A stretch of DNA of 64,000 nt from positions 295,578,089-295,642,088 of the forward strand of contig NC_073746.1 in NCBI RefSeq assembly GCF_029784135.1, in the 5' to 3' direction. The stretch is from Toxorhynchites rutilus septentrionalis. Lineage: Eukaryota > Arthropoda > Insecta > Diptera > Culicidae. The notes beneath the pieces were generated by a model. That model made no database searches and was not told the DNA's origin. It saw nothing but the letters and a program-made list of their open reading frames with translations. Shown piece after piece: positions 34,898 to 46,103 of this stretch; positions within the stretch are counted from its first letter, which is position 1; every line of letters starts with the position of its first letter. The translations under genes and the position numbers were made by a program.

Positions 34898-36630
34898 ACT
34901 ACCGTTCATGCCCATAGGCTAGACCCTTCTACTTTTTGTGCCACAATGTACCATTCTGATAATTTTACATCCTACATTTCGCATAAGGCAGCAATTCATT
35001 AGTTTCTGCCTGTACATAGACCACCTCTTCCAGCAGAGTCCTTACAGTTTCAACAGTGTATTTCAGATCACGTTCCGGAACCATACCCTGTCTTTTTGCT
35101 TGAGTTTGAAACATGACAGAGCAGCGTGTTCATGCGTTTATAATTGTTTCTGAGAAACAGAGAGGGAACTCCATCGACTCGACTACAATCGATAGAATCT
35201 ATCGATAAATACATCATTTGAACATTTATGAGAGGTATTCAATTAAGCAGTGCTTGATTCGTGAGCTAAATAGTCGTCATCCCCAGCTTCCAATCAATTC
35301 GGTAAGCATTTCGAATCATATTGATCCAACACTGCAGCAACGATCGATGCTTTTGTACATTCGATTTTTATTTTCATTAGCTTGGTTGTTGGTTACTGTC
35401 AAGGCCGTATTCTTTTCCATGACATCAATGCTTAAAGCTTCCTTGTTTGGTGTTGGAGCGGCTCTCGAAATTGCAATTAAAAGCCAAATGACAATACCAC
35501 CCAGACCATGCAGAGTGATTGGTTTTGGTTATTTTTTCTCCATTAATCAATCCACGTCACACTGTGAGCCTGTCGCAAAGCGAGATTATAATTGTCCCTT
35601 CGTTTGGAACGGTTCGCCTTTTCACAGCTCCAGTTTCCAGTACGCAAAAACGGGAAAAGTTAACGGAAGTTGTGTCTCGTCCCGTTTGGTGTCAGAATCG
35701 AATTGATAGACAGAGCCGAAAGGGAGGAGCGAAAAAGTTTTCAAGTTGCTAGGGCTGCCAGACATTTTCAAAACAAATTTTCAAAGCTATTTCATTCAGA
35801 ACCTTTTTCACGGGTTTACTTGTCGGATGTTTTCATAGTGAATCAACTGTCTTCAAAACGAAGACATGTCTTCACATCTGGCACCCCTGCTGCCGACTCA
35901 AATGGATTGTCATTTGCAGGGTGAATGGATTGCGATAGTCCATTCGATCGCCCATTTTTCAACACTCTACCCGCGTATCGTATCTGCGAGTGATTGGAGC
36001 TGGGTTTCCTCGGGTTAAGACACGCGGAAGTGTTCAGATTTTGCTTATTTCACATATTATTCGCGAATGATTTTATGCATATGCGTATGGTGGAATGAAG
36101 TGCAAATTATGAACGAATGGTCTGACAGACAGGCTGACAGTTGGAGAATATTGATCCTCACCGCTTCTCGCTGAACATTGGAAATTGTTTGTATCAGATT
36201 CAGGGTTCAGTTTGAATACAGCTTAAATTTTAATCTTCGTGTATTTAGTTATTCAACTACGGACTCGGAAACCGGGAATGCCACAGCTGGCTATAATATG
36301 TTTGTAGCGTTTTCTAGAATATTTCGTTCCGATGAATTTTTTGATGTATGCAAAACATTCTGGTTGACAGCAAAAATAGTTTTAGACAATCTTTGTTTAT
36401 TTTCCTAGAACAATGAATTGTCTGAGTAAATGACCGTAAATGAGCATTCACAAATAAGAAGCCTTTTTATGGTTTTGATAAGCAGTAGTGTCAAATTTTA
36501 AGTAGCGGCCCATGCGAAATAATGTCAAAGATATTATTTTTGAAAAACGTCGAAAATGTATTATAAACTCAAGAGGTATTTTCGTTGGAAAACATTGATA
36601 AACTAAGGTGTCAAAAGTAGCGTTACTTTA
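34898..36630. other. No recognisable gene; one 162-codon ORF of unknown status
   Basis: ORF 35218-35706 (+) has one hydrophobic stretch (RFLFSLAWLLVTVKAVFF, residues ~49-66). It has no recognisable domain, no paralogue in the window, and overlapping ORFs of similar quality, so it is more likely chance than a gene. Confidence 0.4.
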
Positions 36631-36639
36631 ATGTCCACT

Positions 36640-39460
36640 CTTCCATCATTTTTGTCTCTGGCGAGGAAGTATTCGGAAATCGTTTCAAAGTCTTCAGAGA
36701 TGACCGTAATCTTCTCAAATCCCATAAAAAAATCGGGAGGCGGTGTCCTCATTGCTATTAATTCATTAATAAATTCAGAACATATTCCAACAACAGAATT
36801 CGAGGAGTTTAAGTAAGTGTGAGTAAAAGCACTTATCCGACCATGTACATTTTGTTTATTGGCCCAAAAAACTGACCTGTGCAAAGTTTCAGTTCGATCG
36901 GACATGATTTAGGGGTGCCTCAAACCGCCCAAAGTTTTGATTTTTTGATCCTCGAAAATCAATGGCCATCACGCATGCACCTTGACGATATTGTGTGGAA
37001 TGACCCAGAAAAAAATTTCAACCTCTTTGCAACATTCTTCTAAGAAGTTTGTATTGAAACAGCTGCGGAGGACCGAGATCGTGACTTCTTTGCATTTCTT
37101 CCAGAATTTCCATGTGATGATGGCGTCAGAAAACTAACTTACATTGAAATTTTTGACGCATTAAATAAGCTTGATGTGTCGAAAGGGCCAGATCCTGACG
37201 GAATTCCACCGGTTTTTATTAAAAATTTGGCATCTGTCATTGTCATTGGAATCAGAAACACGTTTCTTTCAAAGGACGATCAACAACAACCAATTTGCTG
37301 GGATTCGTCACATTCACTTTCAATGCAATGGATAATGGTAATCAAGTTGAAGCTCCATACACTGACTTTAGTAAGGCTGTCGATCGTTTTGATATACCCT
37401 TACTCCTTCTTGAATTTCAAAAAATAGAGATAGAAGGCAAGCTATTGAAATGGCTATTGAAATGGCTAGAATCATATTTGACTGACCGCACGCAAATGGT
37501 AAGATTTAATGGGAAAATTTCAAAAAAATATCTGAGGTTCCTAAAGGCTCTCATTTGGAGCCCCTTTTGTTCATTTTATTTGTTAATGACGTTTGCGTTT
37601 TTCTTAACAGTGTTGAGGCACTTATCTACGCAGATGATGTGAAGCTGTATATGGAAATAAAGAATGAAGAAGACTCTCAAACATTCAAAAATGAAGTTGA
37701 CATATTTTATAATTGGTGCACTAAGAGTTTATAACAGCTCAATGTTAGGAAATGCACTTTGATGTCTTTTACAAGAAGAAGAGAAGAACACCATTGAACA
37801 ATGCACAATGGTCTAGGAGATGCATTTAAGTGGAAATTAGCATTTAGAGCTTGATAGTTATTCTCTAGACAAAAACTGTCTTAGACAAAGTTGTTACTCA
37901 TAAAAGAGTGCTCGTTCTTATGTTGTCAAAAATAGGGTGAACAAAATTGTCGATGAAATAAAAAATCTTTATAGATAGAGGTAAACATAGTTCCGATTAT
38001 TTAAGACATCTTTTTTTCTAAGTTACGTTAGGGTCACCATGAAAAAAAAACTTTAACTTTTATATTTCAAATTTTACATGCAAACTGTCTTCGAAAGAGT
38101 TTTAGAACTTACTAAATATCTCAACGTTACTCAAAGTTATTGATATTTCTTCCCAAAAAACATGCTCTTTTCATTTGATTGTCAGTCTTTCTGGGCCAAA
38201 CATAAGAAATGTTTGTTGAGGGAATTTGAAAGAACAGATTTCATTCTACATGATGTGTGATTTTAAAACTATGTTTTTTTTTGTGTTTGAGTAAATGATA
38301 ATTGAAATCATGAGTTTTTGGATGAAAACTCATCAATAACTTTGAGCAGGATTAAGATATTGACATGTTCTGCATCGCAAAATTTTGGTATTGATAAGCT
38401 CTAAATGTCGTACGAAGACCATTTTGACGTGTTTGAAAATTCTTTCGAAGAAAGAATTTGAAACATAAAAGTTAGAGCAAAAAATCAGTTTTTTTTCATG
38501 GTGACCCTCACGTAACATAGAAAAAAGGCGGTTATTTCAAGAGATAGAGAAAAACTTTGTTCTACAAAGATGTCTTCAATAATTGGAGCTACAACATTGT
38601 CGAACTATGTTTACCTCTATCTATAAAGATAAGAAAGTTAGATTTTTTATTTCATCGAAAATTTTGGTCACCTTATTTTTGACAACATAAAAGCGAGCGC
38701 TCTGTCATGAGTAACAACTTTGTCTAAAACAGTTTTTGTCTAGAGAATAACTGTCGAGCTCCAAATGTCAATTTCCACTTAAATGCATCTCCTGGACCAT
38801 TGTGCAATGGTGTTAAGCTAGGAAATCAACCCATCAATAGATGTCAACGAGTAAGAGACTTAGGCGTGGTCTTAGATTCGAAACTAACCTTTGTTGATCA
38901 ATACAATATGTTGATAATACAATCATCCATAGAGCAAATAATATGTTGAGCCTCATCAAACGCTTTAGTTACCATTTCCACGATCCGTACACAAATAAAA
39001 ACATTATATATTACATACGTCAGATCAATTCTCGAATACTGTAGTATTGTATGGTCGCCCTACATAACTTCACAAGAATTAAATCTGTACAAAAACAATT
39101 TTCATTATTTCCACTTCGTAAACTTCATATAATCTCCCTCCATATTAAGCACACTGTATGCTAATCAATATTGAAAGCCTAAAAGGTCGTCGGAACACTG
39201 CCATGATTCTATTTATCATTGATATCATATCACAACGAGTGGACTCAGAAGAAATATTAGGAAACCTATATTTTTACGCACCGATTAGGCACCTGAGAAA
39301 CCCTAACATTTTCGACATAGATTACCGAAGAACTTATTATGCCAAATATAGTCCTATTAATCGTATGATGAGCCTCTGTAACGAACACAGTGAAATAGTT
39401 GTTGTAACCATGTCAAGGTCAATGCTTAAAGACTATCTGAATAGAATAAGGTATAGTTAA
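36640..39460 (+). pseudogene. LINE B ORF2: endonuclease and reverse transcriptase fragments
   Basis: Pieces in order: the end of an AP-type endonuclease (GEEVFGNRFKVFRDDRN and, one frame away, SGGGVLIAINSLINS, 36735-36815); the RT-0 region (LNKLDVSKGPDPDGIPPVF, ~37165-37225); motif A as YTDFSKAVDRFD (Phe to Val change); a broken motif B; ALIYADDVKLYMEI (37618-37660); and the thumb/C-terminus (39158-39460). There are several frameshifts and stops, a deletion between endonuclease and RT near 36815-37010, and the foldback insertion. LINE A supplies the intact reference for the 3' half. Non-functional. Confidence 0.88.
37804..38804. mobile_element. 1-kb foldback (long inverted repeat) element
   Basis: The two halves are inverted copies of each other nearly to the centre (~38310): CACAATGGTCTAGGAGATGC at the left is mirrored by GCATCTCCTGGACCATTGTG at the right. 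Further in, TTTTTGACAACAT, CCTCTATCTATAAAGAT and GTCACCATGAAAAAAAA also pair with their inverses. It is flanked by a 5-bp duplication CAATG (37799-37803, 38805-38809). LINE A's intact sequence at the same position (GAACAATGGTGTT) gives the empty site. No ORF. The superfamily is unknown. Confidence 0.9.
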
Positions 39461-39690
39461 ATTTCACTGTAATATTTGGGCAGCATATTTAGTCTACACT
39501 GGTTTGACGAAATAAATAAATAAATAAATAAAAATTGTGATTATGTAGCTTGTTTAAATTCTGTTTTGAATTAAACGGATAAATTATCCAGCCAGCTCTC
39601 TTTAGTTTTTTTTAGTTAAGTTAGTTAAGTAAGTAGTTTTAAGTAATATTCAGAATGAATCGGTCTACAATTTCGATTGACGACAATAAA

Positions 39691-41198
39691 TAAATAATTA
39701 AATAAAGCTGGCTGTAGCGATGGTGAGCACGCTGCCCTGGTCAACCAATGTATTTTGGACAACTAAAGTGGTCGACTAAATCACACAACTGTCACCGGAA
39801 GGACAAGTGAACCACAAATTGAATAATCTTAAACGAGCAATTAAACTTATGCTCAACCAACAAGAATACAGATTGTGGCTCACGGTGTCGTCAGAAGAAC
39901 CACTCAATTATAAGGAGTTCAATGCACATTTATTGTAACCATAGTATGGATGATAGAAAACGGGGAACAAAAAAGAGTGGAAGAAATCATTGACCAATTA
40001 ATTCTTGATTGGAGATTTCGTCAGATACATGTTTGATTTCGTGGCGTCACACCTCATTAATTTGCGGTTACTTTTCCACTGAACCATGTTGCTGGAATTG
40101 CGCTACGTGCAATCGTCGTTATCCGATGAGTTGATTTAGAATGGAGTAATGATATATAAATATGCTACCGACCGAGCGTCAAATGATTGGCGACACCTAA
40201 CTAAACATTTCAGTAATTGGATACTGCTCAGAACAAGCGAATAAATTTGCTAGCTTCCGGTAAAATCATTATATTTTTTGCGCATTTCCATCCGATAGGA
40301 TCGTTGGTTTAACACAGAATCGATCGATGAGATTGCTATGGTCATTGCGCATAACATCCAGACCCACCTCAGACAGCGGAGTGAGCATTTTGACCGCCAC
40401 TAATGACCGCCAAGCTGGCTCCGGCTATTGAGCGTTATTGAATCTTCATTACTTTCATCTCGATATGGTTTTTATGGTCACTTATCGCCGTATTGGCCCC
40501 ATGGCACACGGCAGCCACCACGGTCAAATCATTGTTGTGACCGCTAGCCAGCCAGTCTATACAGTTTGCGTTGTTTATTTATCCACCATTTATTTCCAGC
40601 TAGAGGTGCTTCGAACGAGGAAGCTATCATTTTATATTCGACTTTGTTCCGACACGCGAACTACTCGAGCCGCGACAGACGACGAAAGTCGTTCGCCGAT
40701 TCGATCGAACAATGTGACATACCCAAATGGCGGGGTGATAATGTTGTTTGTGATCGTTTGTTGGAGCATTCATCCATCCAGTTGAATGCATTTGATACAG
40801 AAAAGTAGTATCAGCCGAATGAATAGCAACACGATTCGAATGATACGCGGAAATATGGAAAAGTCATGGCGTAAACATTTTGTCCACGTTGGAATTGTTG
40901 CCAGGCTCAGGAAGTAGTTTTGTGATTCGAGACCCGTCGTGGAAGGAAGGTAACTGATGACAAATAGTGTCACAAAAAGTACATACGCTCGAGTGTATTA
41001 AAATACATGATTTTCCACTTTCATCGGTCTGTGTTGTTCTCTCAATTCATTTAAGTCCAATATTTGTTCAATGGATTTTGTAAACATTTATTGTAAATAT
41101 ATTTTGTTCCACGTTATGGCATAACAATATTCATACTGGCGAATCGTGTCAGTAGATCTGCTCTAACTTTTCCAAAGCCCTTTTCCATATATTCCTAT
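39691..41198. other. No recognisable gene or element
   Basis: Overlapping ORFs (for example 40438-40785 and 40566-40808) cover a less AT-rich patch, but no domain, codon pattern or repeat supports coding. Confidence 0.4.
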
Positions 41199-42975
41199 GG
41201 TTGTGTCCCATTCACCCGAATACCACTCACCCGAAACACGTTTACCCGAAGCACATTTACTCGAATGCAACATATACCCGAAAGCGACAAGTACCCGAAT
41301 GAACATTTACCCGAATGCAACATTTACCCGAAAGGAATATTTACCCGAATGAAAAAGCAAAAATTTCGACAAATCAGATTATGAATTTTGTCAAATCTCC
41401 TGTTACGAAGTTACTAAGTAAGATTTGAGATTTGAGATTTGTAATGAAGAAATTCGAAAAAGATGTTGAAGACTTTGCTGTGTCATTTTTAGAAATTACT
41501 GTAGGCACAATTGACATGTCGTCTTGTTTTCTTTCCGTATTTCTCTTGAAGGCCAAGTGATTATTCAGTAATGAGCATGGGTTATGGAATATTCCGAAAA
41601 TTAAGCAGGTAGGTAGATTCGAAAAAATGGTACTTACGTATTCACCACCGCAGTGCAGTTTTGATCATGAATTTATTATTCTAAGGTCAACGTAATGGGG
41701 GCGAAGTCCCCATTTAACGAGGATAAGGAACCGAGGTGACGCAATCCGAGTCGGCCGTCGATCCGCCGTCGGAAGCGGCGGCCTCTCGCAAGCAAACCTG
41801 TGTTCCACCGATTGCCCGGTTTGTTTGAAACATAGGAGACGATCCTTTAGTTAGGTCCGGATGGCATACGTTTACCTGGTGCACTACGGTCGGCGGTCAA
41901 CTCAGATTGCATCACCTTGTCGGCTTCAGGCCGCCTCGGTTCCTCATCCTCCTTGGATGGGGACTTCGACCCCATTACAATGATCTCAGAATAAATTTTG
42001 CTACGAAACAATAAATTCAATAAATTCATAATAATAGTATTCAAGGGGGTCTCCGTAGCCACATTGGTTGCGCGTTCGCTTAGTAAGCGATCGATCGTGA
42101 GTTCAAAACTCAGGGCCCTCATTGACCATCTTTGTGTTGTTACAGAATAACTACGTCCACGCAACAATCATCAGCGATGGAGATCGATCCACGGTCGAAA
42201 TAAGATCGATTCATCCATACAACTGCTCTGCTCTGCAAGAAACATCGGGCTGCTGTTCTATAAATAACTCAACAATGATCAACAGCTGTCTCCGTTACCC
42301 GGTCTAACTGGATAATGGAAGAACAGATAGAAAACTCTTACGCCTAAATGGCTACTGTGTAAATGTGTACCATATGCAATGGTATAGAAGGGAATACGCC
42401 GAAAATGACAACTGTGTAATGTGCTAATTGTAGATATGATAAACATGTGACATGTGCACTATTAAAATTCGGCTCTGTTACAGCAAAAATGTTAATGAGC
42501 CTAGAATAAACAGAAGGGATAAAAAAAAAATAATAATAATAGTGCCATAATACGTGTGTACCAAAATTGTCAGCTTTCTTTAAGTGAACGGGCTGCGTCA
42601 TCCATATGAATAGATAAATTTCATAATACGTTATAAAACTGCATTGTTCCACTTTTTATTATTTTGAAAAGGATTCCATCCAACGCCGCTATTTCTCAAA
42701 TTGCACTATCCATGAAAAATGCAAACCTTTTTGGGAGGAAATGAACAACTATGATCTATGATCTATGTCAGGAATAAATAGACAAATACTTCCTAATAAT
42801 AACATTTGCATATTATTCGAATATATGCTTTATATATATGTCGCATTCGGGTAAGTGTCAGTTCGAGTATTTGTTAAATTCGAGTGAGTGGGATTCGGGT
42901 GAATGTTATTCGGGTAAATGTGCTTCGAGTAAACGGGTTTCGGGTGAATGCTATTCGGGTAAACGTTACACAACC
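41199..42975. mobile_element. ACCCGAA-array element (copy 2), split by a SINE
   Basis: The same family as 401-1413. The left end GGTTGTGTCCCATTCACCCG is identical to copy 1 over 20 bp. ACCCGAA units run to 41352. The right end has TTCGGGT units from 42840 and finishes GTTACACAACC. The interior CG-rich block appears twice in opposite orientation (41640-41800 and 41860-42000). SINE family 1 is inserted at 42045. Flanking duplication is unclear in this copy. Confidence 0.8.
42045..42530 (+). mobile_element. SINE family 1, full-length copy 2
   Basis: It starts GGGGGTCTCCGTAGCC. The A-box-like element is at 42056-42067 and the B box GTTCAAAAC at 42101-42109. The body includes ACGTCCACGCAACAATCATC. 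The hairpin is GGCTC (42471-42475) / GAGCC (42497-42501), and the A-run ends at ~42530. Very similar to 19950-20440. A direct repeat AATAATAGT lies on both sides but does not abut the left end. Confidence 0.9.
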
Positions 42976-43041
42976 GTTCATACTTTCAATGAACAGAAGA
43001 AAAAAAAAGGGGGGAGTTATATATATGATATAACCGCAAGG

Positions 43042-44686
43042 TTGACGTGGGACTACCTTAGCTTAGCAATCGTTCCTTTGTATTGATTAAATTCTTGATT
43101 GAATGAAACAATTTCCAAATTCGATTGCATTCAATATATTTGCATTGTGAGTAAAAAGATTGAACAAATGCCATGTAAAGTCAATTCATGCATTCTGATA
43201 GATTGTTCTTCGTTACAACTAAATTTAATGACAGACCTTTTACGTTTGGTATGATGCCTAGGACAAAATATATGTACGGAAGAATTATCAAACGATTATT
43301 TTATCTTACATTTCCCTCTGAAGTTTACGTCTCTCAAGTGCACGTACTTCTCGAACCGCGAATTTGCTTGAAACTGAAAAGTTCATTCGCTTCTAGTGTC
43401 TGCACGATTTTCCCAGCTGACACTTATCTCTGTTTTGCGCTCTTCTCAACAGAAGCTCTTTCTGTTAATATTGCCAGTCTAGATAAGCTTAGCTGACATC
43501 CTTTGTGGAGAGAGTTTTCCTACCTTCACGCGAAACCAAATCACTGACAAAATTCCAGAACATTTATTTTCTTGGTGAGCTGACGATAGCCTAGCTTGAT
43601 GATTCCCTACACAATTGTGTAGTTCAAAACATTAATGCAATGGCGTCAGTTTGATGCAATGATTGCTATGCCAGATACATCAGCGAGTGAGTAATTTGGT
43701 TGCGTCCACAGCTCAGTCCGAAACGAAGACACGTGATGGCGCCAAACAAGGAAGAACAAGGGATGTTCATTGTTTCGCACCATTGCCTTGAGATACCATT
43801 CGAACCCTCGCCGTCCAGCTCGCCCAGGAAAGGTGTTGTCCAGTCGGTGTCCTCACGAAGAACGAAGTTTGCCTCAGCAAGATCCACTGTTTATACTCTA
43901 GGCAAATATCCCCCTTCATTCTTCTTCTTTTCCTTTGTTCACGGAGACTTTACATCTTAAGGCGGCATTCCATCTATTCAACATGCTACATGCTACAAGT
44001 CAATGGTAAACAACAATGGATGTGATACTTGCGCTATTTTTTAATTTGTTTCCACCTCAGTCACTACACAGTAGTATGCGAACTTTCACCGCTCCATTCA
44101 CCGGCATTCGGTATATCTGTTCTGATGTTATTGGTTTCATGATCAAACATTCTGTTGTTCCGTTATTGTGGTGAGTTTTGATAATCGTCAATAAATGACG
44201 TAGTTGCTCCAATATTGTCGTGCTACACACGCCGCACCGATCCGCAAGCCATTGGATAAGGCCAACATTCCTCGACAAGACCAATTATGTCGTAAAAAGA
44301 GATACTCACATAAGTAAGAACCATTGACTTGCAGCATGTAGCATGTTGAATAGATGGAATTCCGCCTTTACGATTCCCTCTTCGTTGTTCGTCGATATGT
44401 TGCTTGCTATTGACAGCTCTGTTCGGGAAAGCACACAAATGGACAGAACAAATGTATGAGGCAATGAGAATGCTTCCAATTTTCACCAATTTAAACCATA
44501 TACAGACTATGGGATTGTAATGTCTAGCATATCATACAAATCTTAGGAAATTTACGATTCGTTTGGTATGTAAATTACCAGAATCCGTTCACGGCAAAAA
44601 TAGTTATTAACGTTAAGTTTATTTCATAAAAACGTGATCTGTTTTCTGATTTGGCACCCTTAATGAAAGACGTAGTTCTACGTCAA
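43042..44686. mobile_element. GACGTAG element with nested MITE (1.65 kb)
   Basis: The left end TTGACGTGGGACTACC and right end GACGTAGTTCTACGTCAA. The right 300 bp align in reverse with 14183-14480. The segment 43690-43960 (CCTTCGCCGTCCA / CCTCACGAA) is shared with 27345-27440, and its end with 14490-14590. A 408-bp MITE is inserted at 43960. No transposase. Confidence 0.7.
43960..44367. mobile_element. MITE with ~45-bp inverted ends and TTA duplication
   Basis: The ends AGGCGGCATTCCATCTATTC and AGGCGGAATTCCATCTATTC (right end reverse-complemented) continue as matched inverted repeats through ACATGCTACATGCT(A/G)CAAG. The flanks are TTA at 43957-43959 and 44368-44370. The homologous region near 14478-14500 lacks it, giving an approximate empty site. 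A TTA duplication suggests a Harbinger-type element. No ORF. Confidence 0.85.
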
Positions 44687-44689
44687 AAA

Positions 44690-44885
44690 ATGGTATATAC
44701 GTATTAACGCCACTGTAGCGCAAATTTTTATTATGAATTTATTTTTTAATGAAATTTAGTTTGAGATCCATGCAATGGGGGCGAAGTCTATATCTAACGA
44801 TTATAAGGAATCGAGGCAGCTGATGAGGAACCGAGGCGGCCCAGGCGGCTCACTCGACTCACCGTCGCAAGCAAAGTTTGAAACT
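44690..44885 (+). repeat. Fragment of the ACCCGAA-element interior
   Basis: TACGTATTAACGCCACTGTA..., AATGGGGGCGAAGTC and GAGGAACCGAGGCGGC match the interior of the elements at 401-1413 and 41199-42975. Neither array end is present. Confidence 0.6.
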
Positions 44886-44992
44886 TATGACTGGAAAATG
44901 AACTGCCTAGTTCAGAATCTGAAGCCTTTTTTCATTAAATCATGTTAAGGTCATCCGTATATTATGAATTGATGCCTTATCCTGTAGGAATA

Positions 44993-45530
44993 TCCAATCA
45001 TCACGATGATTTCGGTGCAAAACCCCTTACCCACCCGAAACAGTCGCGCAATCCACCGATAGAAAATGTACATCCCGACACTCACAAATGTCCTGCCATC
45101 AAAGTCATCCCGGCCCTGTTTTTGTGGAAAGGGTTTTCCGAAATCCACTCGCAGGCAAGTATTTAAATTGCACACCCTTTTCCTGCCTGAAGTTTCTTCG
45201 CATTGCAGCAGTGCACGTTCCGAGGCCACCAACGCTAACGATCAACTGAACTTAACTCACACGACATTCGCACCAGTTAATATACCGCAATACACATAAA
45301 AAGGACCACCTTCGCCGGGATGCACCTGCCAAAGCCGTAAGGAAGACCCCACCCACTCGAAACAGTCGTGCCAACCACCGATAGCAATCGCACAACACGT
45401 GACTCAGTTGAATTATGTCATCAGAGTCATCCCGGCCCTGTGTTCGTGGAAAGGGAAAGGGTTTTCCTCAATCCACTCGCAGGCAAGTATTTGAATTGTT
45501 CTTCCGTTCTTCGACCTGAAGTTTTTTCGG
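44993..45530 (+). repeat. Two ~330-bp repeats in the LINE C 5' region
   Basis: Unit 1 starts near 45020 and unit 2 near 45348. Each contains CGAAACAGTCG, CCACCGATAG, TCATCCCGGCCCTGT, AAAGGGTTTTCC and ATCCACTCGCAGGCAAGTAT in the same order. Repeated 5' units can serve as promoter monomers in some LINEs; that role here is only a suggestion. Confidence 0.75.
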
Positions 45531-46103
45531 ATTTCGGTTGCCCTGGACATGTTGAAACGAATGGCGCATCTCCATTTGATTCGGCTCTAATGTTCAACAC
45601 AAATACGTCGTCAACCGATCGCTTTCTGTCGGTGTATTACCAAAATGTCAGGTGACTGCGTACCAAAACGAACGAGCTTCGACTGATGCTTTCCAGCTGC
45701 GATTATGACATTCTTGTACTGACAGAAACATGGCTTCGACCTGACATCGTTGATAGCGAACTGTCATCCAACTATCATATCTTCAGATGCGATCGAAGTG
45801 ATTCTACAAGTGAACTATCAAGAGGTGGCGGAGTGCTCATTGCCGTCAAGATTTCCCATCAATGCAGTGCAATCCCTGTGGATAATTGCGATCAGCTTGA
45901 ACAAACTAGTATTCGCATCAAATTAGTAAACCGTTCACTTTATGTTGTCGGAATCTACCTCAGACCGTCGTCTAATGCAGACAAATACATTGCGCACACT
46001 AATGCAATCCAGGACGTATGCGACAACTCAACTAACGCTGACATTGTTTTAGCATTAGGCGACTACAGCTTACCAGACCTTCGATGGAAATTTGACGAAG
46101 ATA

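Larger units (their letters stand above)
36640..39690 (+). mobile_element. LINE B: decayed relative of LINE A
   Basis: From the endonuclease region to the 3' tail ACGACAATAAATAAATAA, which matches LINE A's tail. It is split at 37804-38804 by a foldback element. Nucleotide identity to LINE A is high across 37335-37800 and 38810-39690, so both come from one family. Confidence 0.9.

Noticed and set aside
35218..35706. 162-codon ORF as a host gene
   Set aside because: No recognisable domain; several overlapping ORFs of similar length; no support for splicing or conservation from sequence alone.
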